Source: SG8-41 sp963802355 (GTDB lineage: Bacteria > Pseudomonadota > Gammaproteobacteria > Burkholderiales > SG8-41). From it: a stretch of DNA of 64,000 nt. This document shows positions 20,825-29,314 of this stretch, piece by piece. The stretch lies in contig CAWDIV010000016.1 of NCBI GenBank assembly GCA_963802355.1, positions 248,001 to 312,000 of the forward strand. Reading direction: 5' to 3'. The notes below the pieces were generated by a model. That model did not search any database. It was not told where the DNA came from and saw only the letters and a program-made list of their open reading frames with translations. The first letter of the stretch is position 1, and each line of letters opens with the position of its first letter. A program made the position numbers and the translations under genes.

Positions 20825-22097
20825 TGGGTAACACTCGAGTTCAAGGACATGGGTTACAACTTGAGGGTCAAATAGTCCTCTCCTCGCTTGAGATTTCTTT
20901 CGTCGAATTCGCCGAGACACACAGGTCCGAAGTGCACCTTCCATAGTCCATCGGCTACGGCCTCGATGCCGACGTTCTCACCAGCGAGTACATAGCCTAC
21001 ATAGATTCGCCAGGCGTTCCAATAGATCAAGACCACTGTCGCAAACGCGATGAGAATGGAAATAGCTGGGGTAAGCCACTTCAGGCAGGTGTTTGGGATA
21101 AGGACGCGGCGAGAGGGTATATGCGCTAGCGGGTGTGCGTTGCCCCAGCGCTTCGTGAGGACGCTGCTCGTTGTAGTGGCGGCGGAATGCATCAAAGCGT
21201 TGCTGCAAGGCCCGCGTAGTCGGAGCCGGCGGTTGCGCTGCAGCCCGCTTCAGCGTGCGATGCATGCGCTCATGACGGCCATTTTGTTCTGGGCATCCTG
21301 GGGCAATGCGTTCAGGCACGATGCCCAGCCGAATCCACCAAATGGAAAGGCGCGACAGCCCGGCCGTGCCCGCACTGGCGAACGGCACGCCATTGTCGGT
21401 GCGCAGCCGCTCGGGCAATCCATAACGACGAAACAACCGCTCGAAGGTGATCCGGGTCTCAATTCCTCGAGTGCCCGGCAGTCCTCGGCAACCCAAGAGG
21501 TAACGGCTGGCATGATCCATAACGGTGAGTGGGTAGGACCAGCACCGATCGCCCGTAAGGAACTGGCCTTTGAAGTCAGCGCTCCACAGACCATTGGGTA
21601 CCTTGATGCCCTCTACGAGCACGCCCGAGCGCGCCACCCGACGCCGATCGCGCCGCGGCACAATCAACCCCGCCCGCTTCAACACGTTGTAGATCGTGGT
21701 GCGCGAAGGCACCGGCTGGTCTGGGTAACGCTCTCGCAGTTTGGTTTGAATCTTCTTCGGACCCAGCTCAGTGCTACGGCTACCGCGCAACTTGAGGATG
21801 GATTGCTGGATCGCATAGGGCACCTGGGTAGGCTGGCTGAGCGGTCGGCGACTCCTCTCCTCCAATCCTTCCGCACCCTCGAGTCGGTAGCGTTCCACCA
21901 ACTTGTAGCCCGTCTTACGGCTAACCCCGTAGCGCATACACAGCTCGGTGAAACTGTAGAGCTCACGCAAATAGTCGGCAACAAACAGCACTCTTTGGTC
22001 CATAGGCTTCAGATCCTTCCAAGGCATGGGCACCTCCCATAGATGTCCATGCAGGATAAAAACTGTTACCTATGTCTTTGAACTCCTTTGTTACCCA
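20825..22097 (-). mobile_element. IS481-family insertion sequence
   Basis: About 1.27 kb bounded by related terminal repeats. The left end (TGGGTAACACTCGAGTTCAA, then GGACATGGGTTACAA) and the complement of the right end (TGGGTAACAAAGGAGTTCAA, then AGACATAGGTAACAG) match over about 35 bp with a few differences. Each terminus contains the GGGTTAC/GGGTAAC word twice. It encloses one transposase gene. I see no clear target-site duplication. Confidence 0.8.
20854..22033 (-). CDS. IS481-type DDE transposase, one frameshift
   Basis: Starts MPMPWKDLKPMDQRVLFV; an N-terminal helix-turn-helix (FTELCMRYGVSRKTGYKLVERY) is followed by the integrase core with LWSADFKGQF (first Asp), RLRTDNGVPF (second Asp) and PEQNGRHERMHRTLK (Glu), then HYNEQRPHEALGQRTPASAY. 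The C-terminus continues in another frame after a shift near 21035: YVLAGENVGIEAVADGLWKV and LGEFDERNLKRGE, as in intact relatives. The catalytic triad is complete; activity depends on whether the frameshift is real. Confidence 0.87.
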
Positions 22098-22129
22098 TGA
22101 GTGTGAGTCATACCGATCCCCTTTCTCTC

Positions 22130-22160
22130 GTGAGTCTCTTTGGGGGGCAAAGAGAGTCAC
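22130..22160. repeat. Strong inverted repeat beside the IS element
   Basis: GTGAGTCTCTTTG and CAAAGAGAGTCAC pair over 13 positions with one mismatch around a loop of five G. It lies downstream of the minus-strand DUF4139 gene and may act as a terminator. Confidence 0.5.
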
Positions 22161-22251
22161 TGGGCCCCGCGAGGGGACCATATAACCTGAACTTGTGATG
22201 AAGTGACGAAGTGATGGAGTGACGCTCCCACCACCCCGGCGCTCCGCGCCA

Positions 22252-22272
22252 CCCCTCCTTGGGCAGGAGGGG
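22252..22272 (-). terminator. Hairpin downstream of the DUF4139 gene
   Basis: CCCCTCCT and AGGAGGGG pair perfectly around TGGGC, 55 bases beyond the stop codon. No U-run follows, so it may instead be one of the dispersed intergenic hairpins. Confidence 0.4.
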
Positions 22273-22326
22273 AATTTCACCTGGACGCGTCATCTTATCG
22301 GGCGCCTTATCTGAGATGCGGTATGT

Positions 22327-23844
22327 CTACCACGAATAGTTGACCGTGTAGCGCACGACGGATTCCCCGCCCGGGGCGACCTTGACGGGAAAGTGTACGG
22401 TCCGCGCATCCTGTTTTTCGAATTCGTGCGTCTTCGCGGTGATCTGCCAATTCACCCAGCGGTAAAGATTCTCCTTGACGATGACCGTCAGGGCTTCCTT
22501 CTTTTGATTGCGCAACTTCACTTCGATTTCCTCGGTCATGATGCGGCGCGACTTGTCCACCGAGAAATTGAGCTGCCGGCGTTCGCCCACGACGTCGAAC
22601 GCCGAACCGAGCTTGATAAGCACCTTCTCGTTCGCCGGCGTGTGCTCGATCGCATCCTCGCCGATGAACTCGAGCGTCTTGTCGGCTTCATCCAGCTTCG
22701 ATACCCGGATGCGCCCCGCGGGCAGCGGCATGCCCATGTTGTTAACGGCGGCGTTTCTGAAGCTGATGTAGACATCGACCTTTTTGTTGCCCTGGGTGCC
22801 GAAATTGCGGTCGGTAACGGGGTCGGGACCGTAGCCGTAGATGGGTGTTGCGCCGTAGTAGACGAGGGTTTTCTCGCACGTCACGCCGCGCGCGACCGGA
22901 AACAGCTCGATCTGCTTGGTCGAGTTGTCCGGCAGCGTAGTAGAGCGGCCCAGCGTATAGAGATGGTACTCGAAGAACGCCTTCTGTTCGAACCCCGCCG
23001 CACGGTCCTCCATCGCCATTGCCCGCTGCGCGGTCTGAGGTAGCACGCGTCCCTGCGGCGTTGCGCGCTGCACATCGCCAGCCACCAGCTTGAGCCTGGC
23101 TTCGGGATAGCTCGCGCCGGACTGATTCAGGATGCTCACCCATGCTCCAACGTCCAGGCGGCACGCGTTGGCGTTCTTGCCCTCGGCATAGGTCAGGTTG
23201 TAATCAGCCCACCAGGTGATGCCGGACGTCTGGTACGACACGCGCGTGCGGTGTGCGCCTGCGCGCTGCGCGGAGACATCCCATACGAGCGTCGGGCGCG
23301 TAATCAAACCGCCGGGAAGCTCGGGCAGGCGCACGCCGGTGTTGTGTGGCAGGATCTGCAGCGTGCCGTCCTCGCGTCGCAGCGTCAGGCCACCGGCTGT
23401 GGAGAGCAGCGTGCCATTGAAGGATTCGACCCCCGTTCCGCGAATCTGGTCGACGCTGATGGAGCGGTCCACGTATTTCTGCATGAGCTTATCGGTATTC
23501 ACCAGGTCGAACTGAAAATTCTGCTCCACGACACTCGTCGCGGCAGCATCGGTGAGCGATTCGAACGTGACGGTGGTTGGATCGATCAACGCGGCGACGT
23601 CGGTGAAGCGCACGGTATTGCGGCCGCGGTTGAGGGTGAGCTCGCGCTCGTTGCGCACGACGGCATAGCCGGGTATCGGCTGGCCCCGACCGCCGTTGCG
23701 GTACAGCTCGGGCGGCACTGCCCCGGGGCGCGCGCTGCTGTAAATAGTCAGCGCATCACCGCCGTGGGCCGCAGGCGCCGGCGCTAAGCAGAGGCAGGCG
23801 AAAGCGGCAGTCATGCTCATGGCGGTCGTGGTGGCGGCGTGCAT
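22327..23844 (-). CDS. DUF4139 domain secreted protein
   Basis: A 505-residue exported protein with a signal peptide (MHAATTTAMSMTAAFACLCL, cleavage near AAHG). The middle and C-terminal parts match DUF4139: GITWWADYNLTY, GAWVSILNQSG, LKLVAGDVQR, KKVDVYISFRNA, GRIRVSKLD and the C-terminal VKVAPGGESVVRYTVNYSW. The fold is beta-sandwich-rich, and family members are found in the periplasm or at the surface with unknown role. The gene is intact. It stands alone between the IS element and the divergent LOG gene. Confidence 0.82.
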   Translation of the reverse strand: MHAATTTAMSMTAAFACLCLAPAPAAHGGDALTIYSSARPGAVPPELYRNGGRGQPIPGYAVVRNERELTLNRGRNTVRFTDVAALIDPTTVTFESLTDAAATSVVEQNFQFDLVNTDKLMQKYVDRSISVDQIRGTGVESFNGTLLSTAGGLTLRREDGTLQILPHNTGVRLPELPGGLITRPTLVWDVSAQRAGAHRTRVSYQTSGITWWADYNLTYAEGKNANACRLDVGAWVSILNQSGASYPEARLKLVAGDVQRATPQGRVLPQTAQRAMAMEDRAAGFEQKAFFEYHLYTLGRSTTLPDNSTKQIELFPVARGVTCEKTLVYYGATPIYGYGPDPVTDRNFGTQGNKKVDVYISFRNAAVNNMGMPLPAGRIRVSKLDEADKTLEFIGEDAIEHTPANEKVLIKLGSAFDVVGERRQLNFSVDKSRRIMTEEIEVKLRNQKKEALTVIVKENLYRWVNWQITAKTHEFEKQDARTVHFPVKVAPGGESVVRYTVNYSW

Positions 23845-23976
23845 TGTTGCTCCTTCCGGCGAATGGTGGGTCTGCCTGCATTAAACGCAGCAGGGATTGC
23901 AAAGGGGTTAATAGGCCGTGCGAATTTGGACGCGCCGAATCGCTTAGAATTGCGAGATTCGGGAGGAGCGGGAAAA

Positions 23977-24558
23977 TTGCGCAGCGTGTGCGTGTTTTGC
24001 GGTTCGAATACCGGGTCGGGCGCAGCCTATGCCGATGCGACGCGCTCGATGGCCCGCGCTATCGCGCGCGCCGGATTGCGGCTCGTCTACGGCGGCGGGA
24101 GCATCGGATTGATGGGCGTGCTCGCCGACGCCGCGCTGGCTGCCGGTGCTACCGTGATCGGCGTGGCACCCCGCCGCCTGCTCGAAAGGGAGGTGGTGCA
24201 TCGCGATCTTGCGGAACTGCACATCGTCGAAACGATGCTCGAGCGCAAGACGTTGATGGCGGAGCTGTCTGACACGTTCATCGCTCTTCCCGGGGGCTTC
24301 GGCACGCTCGATGAGCTCTTCGAAATGCTGACCTGGACGCAGCTCGGCTTCCAGCACAAGCCCTGCGCGCTGCTCAATGTGGCGGGCTACTTCGACGACC
24401 TGATGGGGTTCCTGGATCACGCGGTGGACCAGCGCTTCGTCACGCCCGCCCATCGCGCGATGCTGCTCGTCGAGGATGATCCCGCATCCGTGCTCGCGCG
24501 ACTGCAGAGCGCCCGGCTGCCGGAAACCGGCAAGTGGATCGGGCGCGACGCGTCGTGA
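23977..24558 (+). CDS. LOG-family (TIGR00730) nucleotide phosphoribohydrolase
   Basis: Start taken as TTG at 23977 because GGGAGGAG lies ten bases upstream and the family N-terminus LRSVCVFCGSNTGSG begins there. Signature motifs are VYGGGSIGLMG (nucleotide binding) and LPGGFGTLDELFE, the PGGxGTxxE active-site sequence of lysine-decarboxylase-like LOG proteins. These hydrolyse cytokinin riboside or purine/pyrimidine nucleoside monophosphates to base and ribose phosphate. 193 residues, full length. The unusual start codon may lower expression. Confidence 0.9.
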   Translation: MRSVCVFCGSNTGSGAAYADATRSMARAIARAGLRLVYGGGSIGLMGVLADAALAAGATVIGVAPRRLLEREVVHRDLAELHIVETMLERKTLMAELSDTFIALPGGFGTLDELFEMLTWTQLGFQHKPCALLNVAGYFDDLMGFLDHAVDQRFVTPAHRAMLLVEDDPASVLARLQSARLPETGKWIGRDAS

Positions 24559-24583
24559 GGCGCCCGCCCCGGGCGCCCTGCGG

Positions 24584-25549
24584 CTACTTGATCAATCCTG
24601 CCTGCCGTCCGATGTCCTGGACCCGCTTGTGCTCGTCGCGTATCTCGGCGAACATTTTTTCCGGCCCCGAGTAGTCGATCAGGATCCCGAGCGGCTTGAG
24701 CTTGGCTGCGAGGGCCGGCGACTTGATAGCGCGCTCCAACGCGGGTACCAGCGCGTTCGTCACTTCGGCGGGCACGTTTGCCGGCGCCAGGAAACCCGCC
24801 CAGACGTCGAACAGCGGCTGCTTGTAGCCCAGCTCGGGCAGGGTCGGTATGTCCGGGAAATCGGGATACTTGCTCGAGATCACGATTCCCCGCAGCGCCC
24901 CGCTGCGGAAGTGGCTGGCAAGAGTTCCCAGCGCCAGCACCAGGCCTTCTATGTGCCCGCCGCGCAAAGCGGTGACGGCAGGCGTCGCGCCGGTGTACGG
25001 CACCATCGTGATGTCCGTCCCCGCGACCGAATTGATGACTTTCACGCAGAAGTCGCCGACCGATCCTACGCCGGCCGTGCCGACACGAACGGCACCCGGG
25101 TTCTTCTTCGAGTACGCGATCAGCTCCTGCAGAGTGTGGTACGGCGCATCGGCGCGGACTGCGAGCGTGCTGGGCGAGCGCATCGCCACCGCGAGCGGCG
25201 TCAAATCCTTCAACGGGTCGTAGCCCGTGGACGCCGGGTCGAGCAGCGAGCGGAAGATGAGGGCGGCGTTGTTCGCCAGGACGATCGTGTAACCGTCGTT
25301 CTTCGCTTTGACGACGATATTGGTTCCGAGCCCTCCGCCGGCCCCCGGGCGATTGACAGCGACGATGGGCACCTTGAGCTCGCGGGAGAGGTCATCCGCC
25401 ACCGTGCGGCCGACGAGATCCGTCGTGTCGCCCGGTGCAAGCGGGATCACCAGGCTGATCGGACCCTTGGGATAGTCCTGGGCGCGGAGTGGCGCGACAA
25501 CGGCAAAGATCAGGACCGCGGCAACAAATGCTCGTGCGTAGACGTTCAT
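24584..25549 (-). CDS. TctC/Bug-family tripartite transporter binding protein
   Basis: A 321-residue periplasmic protein: signal peptide MNVYARAFVAAVLIFAVVAP, then YPKGPISLVIPLAPGDTTD, NRPGAGGGLGTNIVVKA, YTIVLANNAAL and PDIPTLPELGYKQP, all standard for Bug proteins, which bind carboxylates or other small acids. The start at 25549 has AGGAG eight bases upstream. No TctA/B genes are adjacent, as is usual for the many orphan Bug proteins of Burkholderiales. Divergent from the next gene, sharing an 80-base promoter region. Confidence 0.92.
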   Translation of the reverse strand: MNVYARAFVAAVLIFAVVAPLRAQDYPKGPISLVIPLAPGDTTDLVGRTVADDLSRELKVPIVAVNRPGAGGGLGTNIVVKAKNDGYTIVLANNAALIFRSLLDPASTGYDPLKDLTPLAVAMRSPSTLAVRADAPYHTLQELIAYSKKNPGAVRVGTAGVGSVGDFCVKVINSVAGTDITMVPYTGATPAVTALRGGHIEGLVLALGTLASHFRSGALRGIVISSKYPDFPDIPTLPELGYKQPLFDVWAGFLAPANVPAEVTNALVPALERAIKSPALAAKLKPLGILIDYSGPEKMFAEIRDEHKRVQDIGRQAGLIK

Positions 25550-25627
25550 GACGGACTCCTCATTGACCTGCCGGATGCGGCGGCAATACACTGGGATTTG
25601 CCACAGGATACTCCTCAGGGGATCACG

Positions 25628-26501
25628 ATGACTGCGCCGTCCACCCGCCCGACCGTCACCATCTCACCGAACAATCCCGTGTTCGATCTTCCCCTCTATG
25701 TTGCCCGCGACGAGGGACTGTTCGAGCGGGCCGGCATCGACGTGCGCTTTCAGGCCAAGTACCTCGGAGCGCAACCCGTCCGACCGCGAAGCCTTCGAGC
25801 GCCTCAAGGAGTCGCTGTTCGAGCAGGGCAAGGCCGACGTCTACAACCTTTGCGAATGGGCGGGCATCGACCGCAGCCAGCGCAGCTGCCGCGGCGCCCA
25901 GGTGCTTGCCTTGCGCCCGGCCGTCGGAGCGCAGGCGATCATGGCCTTCGACGATGCGATCCAGGAGCCGCGCGACCTCGCTGGCGTGGCGGTCGGGATC
26001 AACGAGCGCACTGGGTCGCATTACACGACGCTCCAAAGCCTGGAGGGCGTGCTGCCCCGCGGCGAGATCGTCGTCGAGCACGTCGGCATCCCGGAACGGC
26101 GCTACGAGGCTCTGAAGCAGCGGAGCGTGCGCGCGGTCGCGGTCATGGAGCCGTTCATCAGCCTCGGGCTGAAGGAGGGCGCGCATATCGTCGATGTCAC
26201 TTTCTATCGCGGCGCGGAAGTCATCGCCCCCGATCTCTCGCCCGAGCAGCGCACGGCATACCTCGACGCCATCAACCAGGCCGCCGACCGCATCATGGCG
26301 GACTTCGGCCGGTACAAGCACTACGTCACCGAGCAGACGCGCGGCGCGCTCGCCCCGCACGAGATGAGCGACCACTACGTTCGCTACACGCACTACGTTG
26401 CCTATGAAGCGAGGCGCTTCGACCAGGTGTACGCATGGATGCGATCGTGGGGACTCGCGACGGGAGACGCGGACCACGCAACGCTGGTGGCGAGTCTCTA
26501 G
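25628..26501 (+). CDS. NMT1/THI5-like ABC substrate-binding protein, one frameshift
   Basis: MTAPSTRPTVTISPNNPVFDLPLYVARDEGLFERAGIDV: the LYVARDxGLFE motif marks NMT1/SsuA-type binding proteins. After a frame change near 25780 the remainder is intact: ADVYNLCEWAGIDRSQ, AGVAVGINERTGSHYTTLQSL, RAVAVMEPFISLGLKEGAHI, ending LATGDADHATLVASL. No signal peptide is visible, unusual for this family; cytoplasmic family members make or sense pyrimidine or act with regulators. Divergent from the tctC gene. Confidence 0.75.
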
Positions 26502-26519
26502 GGAAAGGGGCCACAGTGA

Positions 26520-26777
26520 TTGCGCCCCGTTGATGTCAACACCCGCGAGTTCTTCCACGGGTGTGGGGTCGGCTTAGTGAGGCTGGTCAAGTGGGCATTC
26601 CTCATCCGCTCATTTCCCGTGCCTATGGCGCTGCTGGCAGCAGGCATCGCCCATGCCTCCCCACCGCTGCTCACGGGCGTTTTGTTCGCCCAAATACGCG
26701 TGGCGATCGAAGAACGCCGGTTCTTCTTCGCGCAGGCCAATCACCGGCAAAACCTCTACTACCAGATGATCTCCTGA
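26520..26777 (+). CDS. Possible short gene of unknown function
   Basis: An 85-codon frame from TTG with hydrophobic middle (WAFLIRSFPVPMALLAAGIAH) that could span the membrane. No family match and no clear ribosome binding site. It fills the 340-base gap before the histidine kinase; nothing else is evident there. Confidence 0.25.
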   Translation: MRPVDVNTREFFHGCGVGLVRLVKWAFLIRSFPVPMALLAAGIAHASPPLLTGVLFAQIRVAIEERRFFFAQANHRQNLYYQMIS

Positions 26778-26841
26778 GGCGCTGCGCGGGGCTACTTCCG
26801 CGCCTGATTTCGGTGGACTTAGGCTATGGCCGGGTGCCGGC

Positions 26842-27756
26842 ATGAGCAGCCCAAAGGTGCGCAGTGCGCCCGCCGCCGCGCTGATTCCCGAGGTGCGGGT
26901 AATTCTCGATGCCCTGCCGGTTCCGGCCATGCTGAGCGTGGGAAGTGAAGTTCTGCACGCCAACGCAGCGATGCGCGCCTTGGATAATCCAGGCGCGTGC
27001 GAGCGTGTGCCGCTCGCGCTGCAGGGTCTCGGCGCATGCGTCCTCACGATCGGCGCAGCTTCCGCTCAGGCGAGTGCCCAGACGCAGCGCCTCGCCTCGC
27101 TCGGATTCATGGTCGCAGCCGTGTGTCACGAGGTCTCGAACCCCCTCTCGGCAGTGCACTCCATGCTTCAGATCCTGCAGTCGAAGCGCGGCGTCACCCC
27201 TGAGACGATCGAGAAGGGCTTGGCCTCCATCAGTGCGAATGTCGCGCGGGTGCTTGCGATCACGAAGAAGCTCGGCGATTTCTCCCGCGTTGGCGGCGAG
27301 GCGCCAGTCCCGGTGTCGGTGGATGGCGCGGTCGAGGAGGCCATCGCGCTTCTGCGCCACAGCGCCTGCGGTCTCGCGCTCAGGGTGGACTACCGAAGCG
27401 CCCCGGGCGCGGCCGTGCTCGCGCGGCGCGGGAACCTGCAGCAGATCGTGTTCAATATTCTACTCAACGCCGCACAGGCGATGAGTGGGGCCGGTCGTAT
27501 CGAGGTCCGGGCCGCAACCACCCGCGAGGGCAGCCTGGAACTTTCGATCTGCGACACGGGCCCAGGCATTCCGGATGCGCACCTCGCGCGCATCTTCGAG
27601 CCTTTCTTCACCACCAAGCAGGCGGGAGAAGGTACCGGGCTGGGTCTCGCGATAAGTTCCGAGGTGGTGCAGGAGATGGGTGGGACGATACGCGCATCCA
27701 ACCGCCCGGAGGGTGGGGCATGTTTCGAAATCGTTCTTCCGGTTTGGGAGGGTTAG
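26842..27756 (+). CDS. NtrB-type soluble histidine kinase
   Basis: A 304-residue protein without membrane spans. Residues 1-75 form a small sensor-like region; the H-box VCHEVSNPLSAVHSM supplies the phospho-acceptor His; the catalytic domain shows NILLNAAQAM (N-box), ICDTGPGIPD (G1), FEPFFTTK (F-box) and GEGTGLGLAI (G2). It is the NtrB/AtoS-like class that pairs with NtrC-type regulators, and its gene is followed two bases later by one. The signal must be cytoplasmic. Confidence 0.9.
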   Translation: MSSPKVRSAPAAALIPEVRVILDALPVPAMLSVGSEVLHANAAMRALDNPGACERVPLALQGLGACVLTIGAASAQASAQTQRLASLGFMVAAVCHEVSNPLSAVHSMLQILQSKRGVTPETIEKGLASISANVARVLAITKKLGDFSRVGGEAPVPVSVDGAVEEAIALLRHSACGLALRVDYRSAPGAAVLARRGNLQQIVFNILLNAAQAMSGAGRIEVRAATTREGSLELSICDTGPGIPDAHLARIFEPFFTTKQAGEGTGLGLAISSEVVQEMGGTIRASNRPEGGACFEIVLPVWEG

Positions 27757-27758
27757 CC

Positions 27759-29108
27759 GTGCTGGCGCGACCCCTCAAAGGCCCGCGCGTGCTGGTCATA
27801 GACGACGATCCCGGCCTCGCCGAAGTGATCGAATTGCTGCTCGCCCGCGAGGGCTATGTGGCGGAGCGCGCCGACACCGTGAAAGCCGGTCTTGCGCGCG
27901 TTGGCGCGGGCGATATCGACCTCGTCGTCACGGACCTCAAGCTGCCCGACGGCACAGGCCTCGATGCGATCCACAGCATCCGCGGCGCGCACTCCGAGCT
28001 GCCGGTAATCATGATCACGAGCTACTCGTCCATGGAAAGCGCGATCGCCGCGCTGCGCGCGGGGGCCGTGGATTACATCATCAAGCCGTTCGACAACGAG
28101 GAGTTCATCCATGCCGTCGCCCGAGCGCTGAACGAGCGGCGCATTCGCCGCGAGAACGCCGTGCTCAAGCGCAGTCTGAAAAACGTTTATGAGGCGCGAC
28201 CGATGGTCGGAGAGTGCCCTGGCATGCGCCGCGTCATCGATCTCGTAAGCAAGGTGGCGCCTTCCGACGCCAGCGTCCTGATCGCCGGCGAGACCGGCAC
28301 CGGCAAGGAGCTGATCGCGCTTGCGCTTCACTATCGCAGCCCGCGCGCCGACGGTCCGTTCGTCCCCGTGGATTGCGGCGCGTTGCCGCGCGAGCAGCTG
28401 GAGCACGAGCTTTTCGGGCACGAGCGCGGGGAAGGTGTCATCCGCGAGGCGGACGGCGGAACGCTGTTCCTCGACGAAGTCTCTGAGATCGCGCCGGCGC
28501 TGCAGGGGAAGCTGCTGCGCGCGCTGGACGAGAAGATGGTGAGACGAGTGCATCCAGTCGACGTCCGCATCATCGCCGCCACCCACCGCGACCTGGCGGC
28601 GGCAGTCGAGCGCGGACAGTTCCGCAAGGATCTCTACTACCGGCTCAGCGTGATCGCCATCTCGGTGCCGCCGCTGCGCGAACGCGGCGAGGACGCGCTG
28701 CTCCTCGCGCGGCACTTCTCCCAACAGCAGGCGCGCAGGCTCGGCAAGCCGGTCCCGTGCTTCGACGCCGAGTTCTCTTCCTTCCTGACCACTTATGCCT
28801 GGCCCGGCAACGTCCGCGAGCTCGAGAACCTCATCGAGCGCGCGGTGATCCTGGCGGAATCCGAGGTGCTTACAGGCCGAGACCTCGCCGAGGTGGCGCC
28901 GGCGCTGCCGATGGTCCGCGCCGCGGCGCCACTCATGGGCGGAACCCGGCCGATAGCGGTCGAGCAATACATCCGCGAGGTCGTCGAGCGCTTCCAGGAC
29001 TCGTACAGCGAGAGCGAGCTCTCAAGGTTGCTCGGCATAGGCCGCAAGGCGCTCTGGATGCGACGCCGCCAGTGGGGTCTCAAACGCACCCGCAAGGCTG
29101 ATCACTGA
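27759..29108 (+). CDS. NtrC-family response regulator lacking the GAFTGA loop
   Basis: Receiver domain 1-120 (VLVIDDDPG, VVTDLKLPDG with the phospho-Asp, IIKPF), AAA+ domain with GETGTGKE (Walker A) and GGTLFLDEVSE (Walker B), and a Fis-type helix-turn-helix (ESELSRLLGIGRKALWMRRR). Where NtrC relatives carry the sigma-54-contacting GAFTGA loop, this protein reads LFGHERGEGVIREADGG: about twelve residues are missing in frame. Start chosen at GTG 27759 behind GGGAGGG; ATG 27720 overlapping the kinase is the alternative. Likely controls the dyad-marked promoters nearby. Confidence 0.9.
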   Translation: MLARPLKGPRVLVIDDDPGLAEVIELLLAREGYVAERADTVKAGLARVGAGDIDLVVTDLKLPDGTGLDAIHSIRGAHSELPVIMITSYSSMESAIAALRAGAVDYIIKPFDNEEFIHAVARALNERRIRRENAVLKRSLKNVYEARPMVGECPGMRRVIDLVSKVAPSDASVLIAGETGTGKELIALALHYRSPRADGPFVPVDCGALPREQLEHELFGHERGEGVIREADGGTLFLDEVSEIAPALQGKLLRALDEKMVRRVHPVDVRIIAATHRDLAAAVERGQFRKDLYYRLSVIAISVPPLRERGEDALLLARHFSQQQARRLGKPVPCFDAEFSSFLTTYAWPGNVRELENLIERAVILAESEVLTGRDLAEVAPALPMVRAAAPLMGGTRPIAVEQYIREVVERFQDSYSESELSRLLGIGRKALWMRRRQWGLKRTRKADH

Positions 29109-29190
29109 GAGAGTGGGCGGGAATGCGTGACGCCGCTGATGCCGGAGCATAAGGGAGGCGTCCCTTGATTTCGCCGGCACTCCGAGGATG

Positions 29191-29223
29191 TTTCGCCCCG
29201 AAATGCGGGGTTTCATTGTGAAA
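29191..29223. promoter_or_regulatory. Tandem dyads TTTC-N5-GAAA (candidate activator sites)
   Basis: TTTCGCCCCGAAA (29191-29203) and TTTCATTGTGAAA (29211-29223), the second extending to GTTTCA/TGAAAC, lie with centres 20 bp apart, about two helical turns. They are 50-70 bp upstream of a sigma-54-like promoter. The same dyad precedes the Rieske and soxC operons. Spacing and position are typical of an NtrC-type enhancer; the adjacent response regulator is the obvious candidate to bind. Confidence 0.6.
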
Positions 29224-29261
29224 CGCCGGCGTGGTAGCGGGCGCTGACGGGGCTTGCATTC

Positions 29262-29277
29262 TGGCGAAGGTCTTGCT
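29262..29277 (+). promoter_or_regulatory. Sigma-54-like promoter of the PanB-like operon
   Basis: TGGCGAAGGTCTTGCT fits the -24/-12 consensus TGGCAC-N5-TTGCW with the invariant GG and GC ten bases apart. Transcription would start near 29288, with a strong AGAGGAGG ribosome binding site ahead of the ATG at 29315. Confidence 0.55.
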
Positions 29278-29314
29278 ATTGAGGGATTTACCCATCTGAC
29301 AGAGGAGGAACGAC

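Noticed and set aside
20460..20834. 124-codon minus-strand gene before the IS element
   Set aside because: No family match, rich in Pro/Arg/Ser, and ends abruptly at the IS boundary; probably chance.
20825..22097. Target-site duplication of the IS element
   Set aside because: Bases outside the ends (GGACA and TGAGT) do not match, and the exact tips are uncertain because the terminal word is doubled.
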